64,000 bases of DNA, taken from the NCBI GenBank assembly GCA_022818135.1, contig JAFMSR010000019.1, forward strand, positions 3,081,357 to 3,145,356, given 5' to 3'. This stretch comes from Saxidomus purpurata (Eukaryota; Mollusca; Bivalvia; Venerida; Veneridae). The translations under genes and the position numbers were made by a program. Positions 10,671 through 22,864 of the stretch are shown here, in pieces (positions within the stretch are counted from its first letter, which is position 1; every line of letters begins with the position of its first letter). The notes beneath the pieces were generated by a model. It saw nothing but the letters and a program-made list of their open reading frames with translations. It did no database searches and was not told the DNA's origin.

Positions 10671-11169
10671 GTCGTTCACTGGTATGTCTTAATTTTCACT
10701 GAACAAAATTACAGCAAGTTTTAACTGTGTTTTTTCAATGATTTACATTTGTATTATTATACTCAGATATTTTTCATTAATCTTATTAGATAAATAGATA
10801 TTATAAAAATTTTAATCAGTTACTATCACCAGGGTCTGATATATTGAATTCAATGGCTATTCATCACGCGTGAATTCCGAAATATACGTATGCGCTAAAA
10901 AATTATTATTTGGAAACCCACAACAAAGCATTAGATCAAATTCAAGTTACATGTAATAAATGCGGAGGAATTGCAGTTTTTTATTTACTCCAAAATACTG
11001 CGAATTGCAATATACCCGGTCTATTATTGCCCACCCCTAGTCATTACGAGCCTCTCTACCATGCTGTACATGTATTAAAATTTCATAACTTGTATTAAAC
11101 AACAACTGAATGTTTAAATAGCAGGCTATTATCTTTCATACTTAACATATTAGACTCTAGTAGTATTTT

Positions 11170-11170
<1 letters not shown>

Positions 11171-11225
<55 letters not shown>

Positions 11226-11228
11226 TAT
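11171..11228. repeat. (TAA)n / (TGATAA)n microsatellite
   Basis: A run of about 13 ATA/TAA triplets grades into AATGAT units. Confidence 0.95.
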
Positions 11229-11964
11229 GATACAATAATATTAATGTATGTATGAATGTATCCGCCAAAATTAAGTGCAGCAAAAGAATCATGATAAAGT
11301 TTGAAAGTTTTAGTTACAATACAATAACTTTTATTTGTATTTATATATTGAGTCAATATCTGTTCTTTGTAAATGACAGCATGGTCTAGGGAAATTAATT
11401 TGATTTTCCCTTTGGATTATTGCATTTCTGTCAACATTTATAAATTGTATTTAAGATATGTAGATCTATGTGATTTCTTGCAGTTATTCGTACCTAGGTA
11501 CGAACTGACTTCGAAAATATGCAGACATTTTCGTACCCTTTTCGAACCACGCATTTACATAAAATACAACAATTACAACGTGTTTAAAGCATAAAAATAT
11601 GTTGTCATATTTCATAAAGACATCTATCAGTGCCTCTGTAATGTTAATTTGCTGATAAGTTTCAGATTTATACCTGAGCGCGTATTTGAGACTAGTTTCA
11701 GACGCATATAACAAAACGGACGATTTAAAGGTACACTTTGATGATAGAGGCGTTAGCAATTAAAAATTCGTTGTTTTTTATGTTGAATTCTGAGTTTTGT
11801 AATTCAAAATTCAAAAGTATCTATTGGTTCCATAATGTATTACGATGTTTCGATTGTTTGTCACAAAAACAATACTCTAGCAGCTTACACGGAAATATCG
11901 GGTAAAAGACTTTAAATTATTCGGCCTGACTAGTTGCCTTTTAGATCCTCTCGGTCTGACTAGT

Positions 11965-12100
11965 TGTGATCAACGAACGACAACTCAATAACAAACGACA
12001 ACTCTTCCCTTTCCAAAAAAATTGACTGTATCTACAGTTTTCATCTCAAAGTACCTCAATTTTTCAATGAAGAGAGACGCATATATTCGATCTGGTGCTA
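11965..12100. repeat. Duplicated block 2, copy near TRIM A
   Basis: It matches 19425-19555 (ACGACAACTCAATAACAAAC, then TTTTCATCT ... AAGTACCTCA, then CGCATATATTCGATCT). It lies in the same order relative to block 1 as in the B copy. Its right edge is where the TTAA element is inserted. Confidence 0.85.
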
Positions 12101-13038
12101 TTAAGGGGGGTCACTGCTGAAATTCAAAATAACAAGATATTTTATTGACCCTGTTTTTTATGGAGACTAACATTTTGCAAGTTGATTTCTGGAAAAATAA
12201 TGATGGGTCAATGACTTAACTTTTTCACAATATTAATATTTAGTGATACACTATCAGGTCAAGGTGCTTAATGCAGAATTAGCTAGAAATTTGGTACTAT
12301 AAACGTTTATGTATGTGGTGTATGTTTCAGAATGGATATCACTTTCTAATCTTTTCTTATATAGTATATTATACTTTAGGATGAAAAATTAGAGATAGTG
12401 GTATTTCTATCATCATCTGAATAAATATTACGCTCCTTATTATTACCCCACCCACTTTACTAAAATTCATTTTTTCAATTTTTGATAAATGAATATTTCA
12501 TGATAAAGGAGTAACAAGCTTTTTCAGATATTTTGTCCGCAGTTTGATTAAAACCTTTGTTTTAGAATGCAAAAATAAAAAATGGGGGTCAATGTGCATA
12601 TAAGAAAGATATTCAATAAAAACTGACAAAAAATGTGTTTTTTAGATTTCGGCGAGCTTTGAGATATGACGGCATATGTCTGTAACAAAGAACTGTAAAA
12701 TAAACTAGTTATTAATGAATTTTTATATCCTAACAATTCTTCTTATAATACAGTTTGAATTATGTAAATATCTTAAATGGTTTTTGAGAAATGACTATTT
12801 TTGTACCCCTACCCCCATTTTTGGCATATGACAAAATTTGTCAATTTAGTCGCCAAATGTGAGGTCAAAATATTTTTTCTCAAAAATGTTCAATTTTTTT
12901 ACGCTAAAATATTCCTATTGTGCCCAAGTTTACTACTACCTAATTGATTTTTCCAATTATATCATCATTTTTGAAATACAACAAATGTAAATTGCCGGAA
13001 GTGCACAAATCCAAAACCTCACCAGTGACCCCCCTTAA
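12101..13038. mobile_element. Non-autonomous TTAA-flanked DNA transposon (MITE)
   Basis: The element begins TTAAGGGGGGTCACTG and ends CAGTGACCCCCCTTAA. This gives 12-bp terminal inverted repeats inside a TTAA duplication, the target rule of piggyBac-type transposases. The 930 bp between has no transposase frame. The paralogous locus at 19550-19565 reads straight through with a single TTAA, an apparent empty site. The superfamily is inferred from TTAA only. Confidence 0.85.
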
Positions 13039-13731
13039 ATATCGCTGCAGCGGCCCGCAATAAATATTATCTACCAGTTCACGATTACGGGCTATACGTT
13101 TCTTCTGCGTTGGCGTATATCCGGCGTATGCTGGTATATCGAGACCTCTTTGGATTCAACTGGCTACATGAAACGAATATACCGACGCGGGTAACACGTA
13201 TAGCCCTTTAATGTTAAAATAACGAATCTCAAACTTTCACAAATATATGTCGAACTTTTTCAATTACTCCTTTGCTTAATATAGAAATCTAAATATAGAA
13301 ATTCATTTTTGTATGCATTCACCTCATTTTTGTTTTAAATATTTATGCGTACATGTATAACTCTTTGTAAATGAAAGTGTTATCTTGAACGTTTAGACAT
13401 TAAGTCTAAACCTTCATGATAACACTGATTGTAAATTAAATTCACTTTATTGTTAAATGTCGACAATTGCATCCTACTTGTTGATTTGTAATGCGTAAAT
13501 ATGTGTGTACGTGTACATGTCTGTATATATGTTTTTGTATGGCATGCTGTTCTTTAAAATCTTGTAAAAGTGGAATTAAAGAGTATATGCTATGTTTATT
13601 GATTGATATTGACAGAAGCTAGATAGTTAAATATATTTTTTATATTCTTTATTAAAGAAATCGGTGTCTTCCATTTTGCGATTGGCGTAAAACGATAAAT
13701 AATAAAACAGAAAAATGTGTAAGATACACTT
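13039..13731. other. Intergenic, no gene seen
   Basis: AT-rich. A short imperfect inverted repeat near 13375-13428 (GTGTTATCTTGAACG and its counterpart) is the only structure noticed. Confidence 0.4.
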
Positions 13732-13871
13732 TATATAAGGCCTTCCAGAATAAAAAAGGAAATTCCATTTGTCCTTTTTCCAAGACCAAGAACTGTTGCC
13801 TTTGATTTTCAATGTACCCCCGGAAAAAGGACAAATGGATTTTCCTTTTTTATTCTGGAAGGCCTTATATA
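13732..13871. repeat. Long hairpin, 50-bp arms
   Basis: Arms 13732-13781 and 13822-13871 (TATATAAGGCCTTCCAG and its complement) are almost perfect reverse complements around a 40-bp loop. Near-perfect pairing implies a recent foldback element or an inverted duplication. Confidence 0.9.
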
Positions 13872-15822
13872 CTGTTGAAGAACTATCAACATGAGTGAGA
13901 GATATCTTTTCTCATTAACAGGAGAGTCACTATTGGTCGCTGTCGTATTTGATGGTGTTAATTAGTTACTTTATATGAGTCATATCTTATATATACATTG
14001 CTTCATTTTTGCCCACTAATAGAAGAGACGCTCCTAGTCTACCAACTATGCAGGTAGTTTCCTAATATCGGATATATTGTCAGATGGTCTGATCTTCTGC
14101 ATATAAAAGTCACTGTTAGCGAAACCGTTAATTTAATGACACGATTCAACAATTTAGTTTCCCAATTTTTTATTTCAAGTCTACGTACGTAAGTCTTATT
14201 CAGGTGAACTTGGTAAAGGGGAATGGTAAAGGTGTTATAACCATGCAACTTTAAGAACTCCTAGTTAATTAAATTCCAGTTAAACGATGACATCCAAATG
14301 AATCTATGGTCAGTAAAATGCCAATGTTGATAATATATTTACTGAGAAACCTTCATACTGGCGCTGTTGTTATAAAAGTATTAATGTATTTTCTCCTATC
14401 CACAAGTTTTGCAGATTGGGACCAGTTAAACGTGCTTAAAGGCAACAGAAATGAAGCTTGTTACAATGTGTTATCATTTGTAGAAAAAAGCAGCAAATTA
14501 CTTTTTTTATGAACTCTTGTTGTAAGGTTCGCTATCAGGCTGCGAACTAATTTATTACCAGTCCATTTGAATTTCCTTTGAGGAGATATGATAGATTTAA
14601 TTGAAAAAAGTGTCCTCCTGATAAAACACAAGCCCAAATGGTTTAGTTAACATTTAATTAACGACAATTATACCAACATCATTTCCTTCACATACAGATG
14701 AATTTAAAATCGCAAATATAGATCAAATTCTTGTCCTCCCTTTAGCAAGTACGTTGTACGGGAATTTAACAGACTTAAAGCAAGATAGTATAACAAGTAT
14801 TTACAACAACATATCTATGAATATTCCGACATTTCTTATACTTCAGTCTAGTAAAAGCAGCGTTAATTGTCCAGCAGGCGAAAGTTTTCCATAAAAAATG
14901 CAGTAACATTAAAACTAAAAAAAAAATACTAAATGAAAAACTGTGTCTATAAAAGATGCAATGAATGGCGTATTCCTTAACATTATCAAATACAGCACTC
15001 ACCAATAGTCAGAATTCTATTCAGAAAAATGAATTCTCCAACTAATCAAAGAAGGCAGCTAACTCGTTCATGAGTATAGTTTATCAGCAGTAAACGAAGC
15101 GTGACATACACTTTATTCTCGGCATTTATCGTTGTCTTTAAAATAGAAAATGAAGACACAGCTCACTGAATCGTGTTGATTTATAGTACAAATGAGTAAG
15201 TGTAGCATTTGAAAGCTTATACACAATTGGACAGGCTAAATCCTAGTTAAGTCTAGACAAATATCAATACTAAAACAAGAGGTAATGATTCCTTATATCG
15301 CCCATCCGAAATACTTAGATCGACTCGCATTTAGAATATGGACGACATGTGGTGCTTTAATCAATAACAGTATCTCTTTCGACTCTTTTAACCATAAACT
15401 TAGCTGCAATGTTGTTCATTTCACTATGCTAAAGTTGAAAATATCTATATGCTTTACGCACTTGTCTTTATTGTATAATCAGTGACAGTGGTTTTATATG
15501 TGTGTATGGAACTAGTGTATAAAACGTTAAAGCGGTACTTTACAAGGGGCATTGGGTAACATATCTACAAACAGTACCCAAGAGCTGTATCAGAACTACG
15601 GAATATTACAAATTTTAATCATGTACGTATATATATATATATGCTAGTTTCCAAAGCTAAAGGACATATTTCGTCTTTGTACTAGATGAAACGTCAAATG
15701 AAATCATCCAGTTATAACCTCATGCTGGCATTACTAGTACTAAATAACATCAACTGACTTGAACAAGCTACTTGTCACAAAATGTCTTAAACAGCTTGTT
15801 TTTACACATAACTTTTATATAG
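13872..15822. other. Intergenic, downstream of TRIM copy B
   Basis: No coding evidence. A short (TA)n run lies at about 15627-15640. The 3' UTR of copy B must start at 15822, but I see no confident poly-A signal close by. Confidence 0.4.
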
Positions 15823-17188
15823 TCAGCTTCTAGACAACTGAAACACTCTGATTTCATCTACAAAACATCCAACGATTATCATTGATTTTCTTCTGTCATA
15901 AGTCACTGTATACGGCACATATAGTCCTTCACTTGGTCCAACAACTTCACACACTTTTTTTCCGTCCGCTCCTATTTGCAGGATGTTTTGCGAAATGTAA
16001 TCAGTTACAAGTAGCTGATTTCCAGGAAGCAGACACACACCCAAGGGACCTTTCAGTTCTGAATCATTATATACCCATAGTTTTTTGCCACTTTTGGTAA
16101 AAGCAATCAACCCATTTTCACGATCCGCAACGTAAACCACGTCAGTAGACGTTACCATGACGATATGATTCGGTGAGGAAAATAGCCGAAATTTAGAATC
16201 ATCATTTTCGTACATTCTAAGTAGTGTACCATCTTTCTTATAAACATTCACTTTTGATTTATTGTCACCCAAACCTTTAGCTCCACAAGAAACATACAGT
16301 TCGTCACATGTTGAGTCAAAATAAAGTCCACAACATCTCAGCTCAGTCTGAAAGGAGGAGCCTAATGATAACGTCTCTCCACAGGCCACAAACTGTACAC
16401 GTTTCTCATCTCTCACGGCAGTAGCTACTTCCTGTTGTCCAGTAGTACATACTGACACAGGTGAACCAGTAAGGTTAATATAATCGAATACCTCAACGTC
16501 TTTGTTTAGTCTCTTAAGTTTTTTATTCAAAAAGTCACTGACAACGTATGTGCCATTGTCCAAAATACAAATACCACCTATGGCACAAGTTTTTTTGTCT
16601 CTTTTCATTTTAACATTAACCCTTCTAGAACTTGTAGCTCGATATTCCATGTTTGCTTCCGTGATTTGACCAAAAGACTTTAGACTCAGAACCGTCTTGG
16701 CTGCTTCTGTATCTATACAATAGCCAAATTGTTTCGGATGCCAGAGAGAAGATAATTCATTCACAGTGTGGTCAACATCTCGCACGATCTTTTTACCATG
16801 CTTTATATTTGTAAAGATTTCTGCTTCGTTTAGACTATCAACATCAATCTTATTAGACATGTCCTGCGCAACAGTTAAAACTGTTTCCAGTTCATTAGCA
16901 TTTGATTTGGCGGCTTTGACAAGTTCCTCATACTTTGATTCCACTTCTTGTCTAGAGGCATTAGCTATCTCTTTAATTCCGTTGACGATATCATCTTGGA
17001 ACGTATCAATATTGCACAGAGCTTGTTTCGTGTCTTCATCAAGGCCAGCAACATTGCTGTTTCTTTCATCCTGTCCTTTCTGTATTCTTATTATTACGTC
17101 TCCAAGAGAAGCGTTGATGTCCTTATATTCGGCGCTACTGGTTATTCCTCTTGCAGCCTCTTTTATATGGTCTACTTTGGCACAGGAC
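15823..17188 (-). CDS. TRIM-like copy B, exon 2
   Basis: Encodes residues 116-570, starting SCAKVDHIKE after the acceptor TTTTTCAG|G and ending VFQLSRS. It holds the coiled coil and the propeller. It is the same length as exon 2 of copy C (1366 bp). Confidence 0.92.
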
Positions 17189-18398
17189 CTGAAAAATAGG
17201 AAACGCAAGAATAACATGTGCACATTGTACAGACAGCCGAATTTGAGTAGTTCAAGCTTTTCCCATGTGCCATGGTAACGTGGACATATAAAAGGCCAGC
17301 CTCATAGCATCTTCCCCAGTCAGTCCTGAGCAACTATTTGGAGTAGAGGCGTGTGTAACTTCCAAAGTTTTAATCACAGCTAATCAAAATTCAGTTCCTG
17401 CAGAATGGCATTCTTTCATGTAGCCATCGTGTAGCCATCATGAGGCCTTCATGTGGCCTTCGTGTGTCCTACGGGTAAAACTACTAAATGAAAATTCACA
17501 TCTTCGTGTTGCCTTCGTGTGTGGTTTGGATGCCATCGTAAGATCTTCTGTCAGGCATCGTACTTGCTCATGGGTGTTGACCAAGTTCGGGGCCATCTTC
17601 GTACGAAATTCAAAATTCCATATTCGTATGGCCATCTGGTATCAATTTCGGGACAGTGTGAAGCCTGCATAAGGAGAGAAACACAATATCTTTTAGGCTT
17701 CTTAGTTGCACTGTTGCTAGAGATAAAAAAGGTCTTTCACCGGTACTGAATCTAAAATGCATTTTTGAGAGGCTAGTTGTCTTGTCTTATTTATGAAACG
17801 TACAGGCTATTTCTTTTTGTTTCTATTTATACTTTTCATCGTATTATGGAAGTCGGATATCGTCATATCGGTATTCATCAATAGATCATAATTATTTTAA
17901 CTAAGTTTGCATGTTGTAGCTATGACATTCAATATTACAACGACACCACGTGTACTATCAAATATTAGTGAATACAAACTGAAAATAAATCCTATATAGG
18001 ATAAGGAGCTACACAATCATAATGTTTTCAAATAGAATAAAACTTAAATACCTATGTTTTATGGTGAAACATGCCTCGCAGCATATTTCATCGTGATCTT
18101 GACAAAACCTGTCTAAAACCTTCTCACGATGGAGTAAACATCGTTCTGTTGGTTCTTCGGCCTCTGCTGAACCGATATCGCTTTGAGGGTCAACGTCCCA
18201 TTTATCCAGGACTTTATGTGAGCGTAACACGGGAAATTTTTTATGATCCTGAAGACACTGGACACAATAATATATTCCACATTCCACACAAAACTTTTCC
18301 GCTTCTTTTATACTACCTGTTTCTGAGCACGGTAAACAAGAATTACTGCAATGCTCCTCAACACTTTTTGTGGGTGTTTCGTCTTTACTGTCCGCCAT
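15823..18398 (-). CDS. TRIM-like copy B, RING-less B-box / coiled-coil / NHL-like protein, 570 aa (2 exons)
   Basis: Exon 1 is 18052-18398 and exon 2 is 15823-17188, with an 863-bp GT-AG intron. The junction (AG|G, Arg116) is in frame and gives 570 aa. B-box 1 uses C21, C24, C37, C40, C45, C48, H52; B-box 2 uses C87, H90, C99, H102, C107, C110, H115. A coiled coil spans about 165-250. From about 315 to 570 there are NHL/propeller-like strands such as GGICILDNGTYVVSD, VVYVADRENGLIAF, GVCLLPGNQLLVTDY and MIIVGC. There is no RING, so intrinsic ubiquitin ligase activity is unlikely; a cytosolic binding or scaffold role is inferred. Such B-box/NHL genes are strongly expanded in bivalves. Copy C is its close neighbour in the same orientation. 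Confidence 0.9.
17189..18051. other. Intron of TRIM copy B
   Basis: 863 bp. It contains a short degenerate repeat at about 17415-17535 built on (T/C)TTCGTGTxGCCxTCxTG. The motif CCTATATAGGATAAGGAGC near the donor is shared with the intron of copy C. Confidence 0.7.
18052..18398 (-). CDS. TRIM-like copy B, exon 1
   Basis: Encodes residues 1-115 plus two bases of codon 116. ATG 18398 opens MADSKDETPTKSVEEH and matches copy C exactly. The donor is CATAG|GTATTT. The first 94 bp region (18313-18406) is identical to copy C. Confidence 0.92.
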
Positions 18399-18592
18399 TT
18401 TTAAATGTCACACGACAATTTTATCATGTAAAACTGTTAAAACTATAATGCGATCTAAATTGTTTTAGCTGATAACGAGTATCTACAAACATGTAATATC
18501 GTTATCACAAGTTATGTTTGAACTGTAAAATTATGCAAAAAATAACGAGAATTCAGTAACTGTTATACAAGTGTAATAGTAATAATAATGAC
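18399..18592. promoter_or_regulatory. Upstream region of TRIM copy B
   Basis: About 190 bp aligns loosely with the upstream region of copy C (shared ATCTACAAACATGTA about 90-110 bp above the ATG). This suggests a duplicated promoter and 5' UTR. No TATA box is asserted. Confidence 0.4.
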
Positions 18593-18815
18593 CAAGAAAA
18601 ACTTTGATACAAAGTATCACAGCGGACTCACAAACAATACTGACATGTAAATATTTTGGAAATTGGTGATGGTTGATGTTGAGTCATGGCCCGAGAAGAA
18701 CTCAAGGAAACCAATTCTGGTTGAACATTGAAAACCTGACAAGACACCACATCTACTGACTGACATGTAGTATCTAAACTTTACTGTTATCGAATAATAT
18801 TTATACAGTATTTTC
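18593..18815. repeat. Duplicated block 1, copy near TRIM B
   Basis: Counterpart of 10461-10670 in the same orientation. An extra ACTGACTGACATG-like insertion separates the two. Confidence 0.85.
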
Positions 18816-18984
18816 AGGAATACTCTGTAAACCGTTCCTGGTACATGTATGTCTCAATTTACACTAACATCACCGTTATCCTTATCAGTTTAACATGGAC
18901 AAACTTTTTATGATCATTTGCCGTAAAACATTTTTATAATGGTTTAAAAGCTAAAAATAATAAATAAAACAGCAGATAAAAGTT

Positions 18985-19100
18985 TTAAAAACATATTGGA
19001 TTTGTGTGGGTTTCGAACTCATTCGTAAAAGTACGCTTGTAAAGATTGAGCAGATGCAGACGCCTCTACCAAATACACCACGGTGACAGACTGCATTGAT
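18985..19100 (-). mobile_element. tRNA-derived SINE remnant
   Basis: On the minus strand, a pol III A-box-like TGGTGTATTTGGTAGAGG is followed by a B-box-like GAGTTCGAAACC. The spacing is longer than in a tRNA and the stem pairing is poor, so it is a decayed SINE rather than a gene. Confidence 0.45.
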
Positions 19101-19424
19101 GGAAGAAAAATATATTGTATATAATCAAATATAGGAATAACTGTTTTGTAATTTTGATATTTGCGACTGTATGTACGGTTTTTAATGGTTGCAAATATTT
19201 TTAACGGCGACGTTATTTAATAGTCGCAAATTTAAACGACGTCACCAATCAGAAACGATGTCACATCGGTACTGCGTTAGAAAAGGCAATCAAAGATTAT
19301 TCAGTCGAATGTGTTTTGTTACTTTAATGTCAATTGCTGTATAAGTGGGAAAAAGAAATCACATTTCATTTTTTTTTCTCAGCGTAGATGGCGCCTGAAA
19401 CTTGAAACGCGTTTTTCTCTATGA

Positions 19425-19560
19425 AACGAACGACAACTCAATAACAAACGACAACTATTGCATTTCCAAAATTAAAATAGTTTGTGTCTATAGTTTTCAT
19501 CTTCGAAGTACCTCATTTCTTCAAGAGAAACGCATATATTCGATCTAGTGCTTAAAACTC
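19425..19560. repeat. Duplicated block 2, copy near TRIM B (empty TTAA site)
   Basis: Counterpart of 11965-12100. It continues through GTGCTTAAAACTCC without the 938-bp TTAA element. Confidence 0.8.
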
Positions 19561-19633
19561 CATGAATCTTTTACTCACCACGTAATAAATATAGCGTTCC
19601 GCAATGATAAATAAGTGAAAGAAAACAATTGTG

Positions 19634-19820
19634 ATTGAATGAATGAATGAATGAATGAATGCATGAATGAATGAATGAATGAATGAATGAATGAATGAAT
19701 GAATGAGTGAGTGAGTGAGTGAGTGAGTGAGTGAGTGAGTGAGTGAGTGAGTGAGTGAGTGAGTTAGCGAGCGAGCGAGGGAGGGAGCGAGCGAGCGAGC
19801 GAGTGAATGAATGAATGAAT
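19634..19820. repeat. Tetranucleotide array (GAAT)n-(GAGT)n-(GAGC)n
   Basis: About 45 tetranucleotides step from GAAT to GAGT to GAGC/GAGG and back to GAAT, showing point changes spreading through the array. Confidence 0.97.
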
Positions 19821-21107
19821 CCGTGATAACGAAATAAATGAATAATAATAAAGTTAATAAATGAATAATGATGATGATGATGATGATGATGCCTATGCTG
19901 ATGCTGAAAGCCGTGGTTATAAAAAAAACAACAATATTTAAAAATATTGTCAGAATGATTTAATCAAGACTAGATCTATATCAATTGTATTGTGATAATG
20001 ATAACAATATGAAATGATATCAGCTATGATGATAATAGTAGTTATTATATAACAAATATAAATGAAGTTTCACAATTAGCTTCGAGAGATAAATGTAGGC
20101 CTATAGAAGCTGACAAAAGTTTGAAGTAATATTCTATAGATGTTCTTTTCAATAGAACTTTTTTTAGATTTGAACCTTCGAGGATTCTGGTAGCCATGGA
20201 CATAGAAAGAAAAAAACTCTAATTCTTCTCTAAAACAGTTTAACGGATATCACAAAATGGCAGAAAAGGATCAAACTTTCTACCAAAAATACTCAAGAAA
20301 ATAAGATTTTGATTCCTCCTTCCAGAAAGGAATAAATAAACATTTAAATAAAGAAAGAAAACCACTAACTGTCACCTCCAAACTCCAGCCAGTACAGAAT
20401 ATAAAGGTTACTAAGGGCCTACCGTTGTTTTGAATATTATATATTTGCACCCGTTCTAAGCTTGGAAAATACAGAAAAGACAGAAATACAATATTCAGTG
20501 AATCATTTTTAATTTAAACTAAAATAAAATAGATATAGAATAAAAAGGTTATTTAACATTGTACTGTACAATACGAGATATATTTTGACTCGTAAACAGC
20601 TGAGAAAACTATAATTAGTTTTATAATTATTTAACATCAATACACATGTATACATTGCTTTCAATTGCATGATAAGAGAAATACTTGCAGATTTAAAAAG
20701 ACGATGTTGTTGTAGGAGTTTTACGTCCGTTTGTTAGTTAAAACCTTTGGGCTAGGGAAAAGGTTAGGGTAAGTTTACCTTACAATCTTTCATGGATATA
20801 ACGAGTACTACACTATTCTCCGTAAACATAAAGAAACATGTTCGGTAGCAGGGCTCAAACCAATGACGCTAAATCAATGACAAAAGTCGAAGTTTTGCAT
20901 ACAAATCTTTTATATACAGTAACGATATGGTTATCACAAATATTGACATATATTTGGGACAAGACAACCGTCAAGGACAGACACAACATTTTCACCGTTC
21001 ATAAATGATATGTTTGCCCATTTTTATCAATCAGAACATCTCTCGGCCTTTTCCGTTATTTCTACGGAAAAGGTCGAATGCTGTTCCGATTGCTTTTCTA
21101 TCAGTAG
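19821..21107. other. Intergenic between TRIM copies B and C
   Basis: (GAT)n at 19868-19893; otherwise AT-rich DNA. A weak tRNA-like B-box (GGGCTCAAACC, 20850) may be another SINE scrap. No gene seen. Confidence 0.4.
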
Positions 21108-22473
21108 TCAGTCTCTAGATAACTGGAACAGCCTGATCTCGTCGTTCCGACATCCAACGATAATCATTGATTTTCTTCTGTCATATGTCATTGTATACGG
21201 ATTGTTCAGACCTTCACTTGCTCCAACGACTTCACACACTTTATTTCCGTCCGCTCCTATTTGCAGGATGTTTTTCGAAATGTAATCAGTTACAAGCAGC
21301 TGATGTCCAGGAAGCAGACACACACCCCAGGGACCTTTAAATTCTGAATCATTATATACCCATAGCTTTTTGCCGCTTTTGTGAAAAGTAATTAGCCCAT
21401 TTTCACGATCCGCAACGTAAACTATACCAAGAGTCGTTACCATGACGATATTATTCGGTGAGGAGAACAGCCGAAACCCAGATTCATCATTTTCATAGCT
21501 TCTAAGCAGGGTTCCATCTTTTTTATAAACATTGACTTTTGACTTTTTGTCACCTAACCCTTTAGCTCCACAAGAAACATACAGTTCTTCACATGTTGAG
21601 TCAAAGTAAACTCCGCAACATCTCAGCTCAGTCTCAAAAGAGGAGCCTAATGATAACGTCTCTCCACATGCCACAAACTGTACACGTTTCTCTTCTCGCA
21701 GGGCAGTAGCTACTTCTTGTTGTCCAGTAGTACATACTGACACAGGTGAATCATTAAGGTCAATATAATCCAATCTTTCAAAGTCTTTGTTTAGTCTCTT
21801 AAGGCTTTTGTTGATAAAGTCGCTGACAACGTATGTGCCATCTTCCAAAATACAAATACCACCTATGGCACAAGTTTCTTTGTCTCTTTTCATTTTAACA
21901 TTGACCCTACTAAAACTTGTAGCGCGATATTCCCTGTTGGTTTCAATGATTTGACCAAAAGTGTTTAGACTCAGAACTGTTTTTGAAGCTTCTGTATCTA
22001 TACAATAGCCAAGTTGTTTCGGATGCCAGTGAGAAGACAATTCATCAACACTGTTGAAAATATCTCGTACGATCTTTTTACCATGCTTAATATTTGTAAA
22101 GATTTCGGCTTCATTTAGACCAACTGCATTTATTTTCTTTGACGTTTCCTGTGTAACAGTTAAAACAGTTTCCAATTCTTTGGTGTTTGATTGGGTGACA
22201 TTGACGTGTTCCGCGCGTTTCGATTCTAATTCCTGTCTAGAGGCATCAGCAATTTCTTTAATTCGGTTGATTATGTCATCTTGGAATTTGTCAATGTCGC
22301 GCAGAGCTTGTTTCTTGTCTTCACCAAGGCTAGCAACATTGTTGTTTCTTTGATCCCGCTGTTGTTGTATTCTTGTTATTACGTTTTCAATAGAAGCTTT
22401 GATATCCTTATATTCGGTGCGACTGGTTACGCCTCTTGCAACCTCTTTTATATTGTCTACTTTGGCACAGGAC
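21108..22473 (-). CDS. TRIM-like copy C, exon 2
   Basis: Acceptor TTTTCCAG|G, then SCAKVDNIKEVARG, ending LFQLSRD. 1366 bp as in copy B; coiled coil and NHL-like propeller. Confidence 0.92.
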
Positions 22474-22622
22474 CTGGAAAATAGGAAAGATAGGGATGAC
22501 ATGTGCACATTGTACACACTTAAGGCTTTACTCTTGTAAAAACATACGTTTTAAAATAAACTTTGATGTAATAGCAGTACCACAAGCTAACATACAAACA
22601 ATAATGTTTATACAAAAATAAT

Positions 22623-22658
<36 letters not shown>

Positions 22659-22672
22659 TTTTATAATTTAAA

Positions 22673-22712
<40 letters not shown>

Positions 22713-22733
22713 TATTTTTTAAAAAAAAAAAAA

Positions 22734-22805
<72 letters not shown>

Positions 22806-22807
22806 AA

Positions 22808-22864
<57 letters not shown>

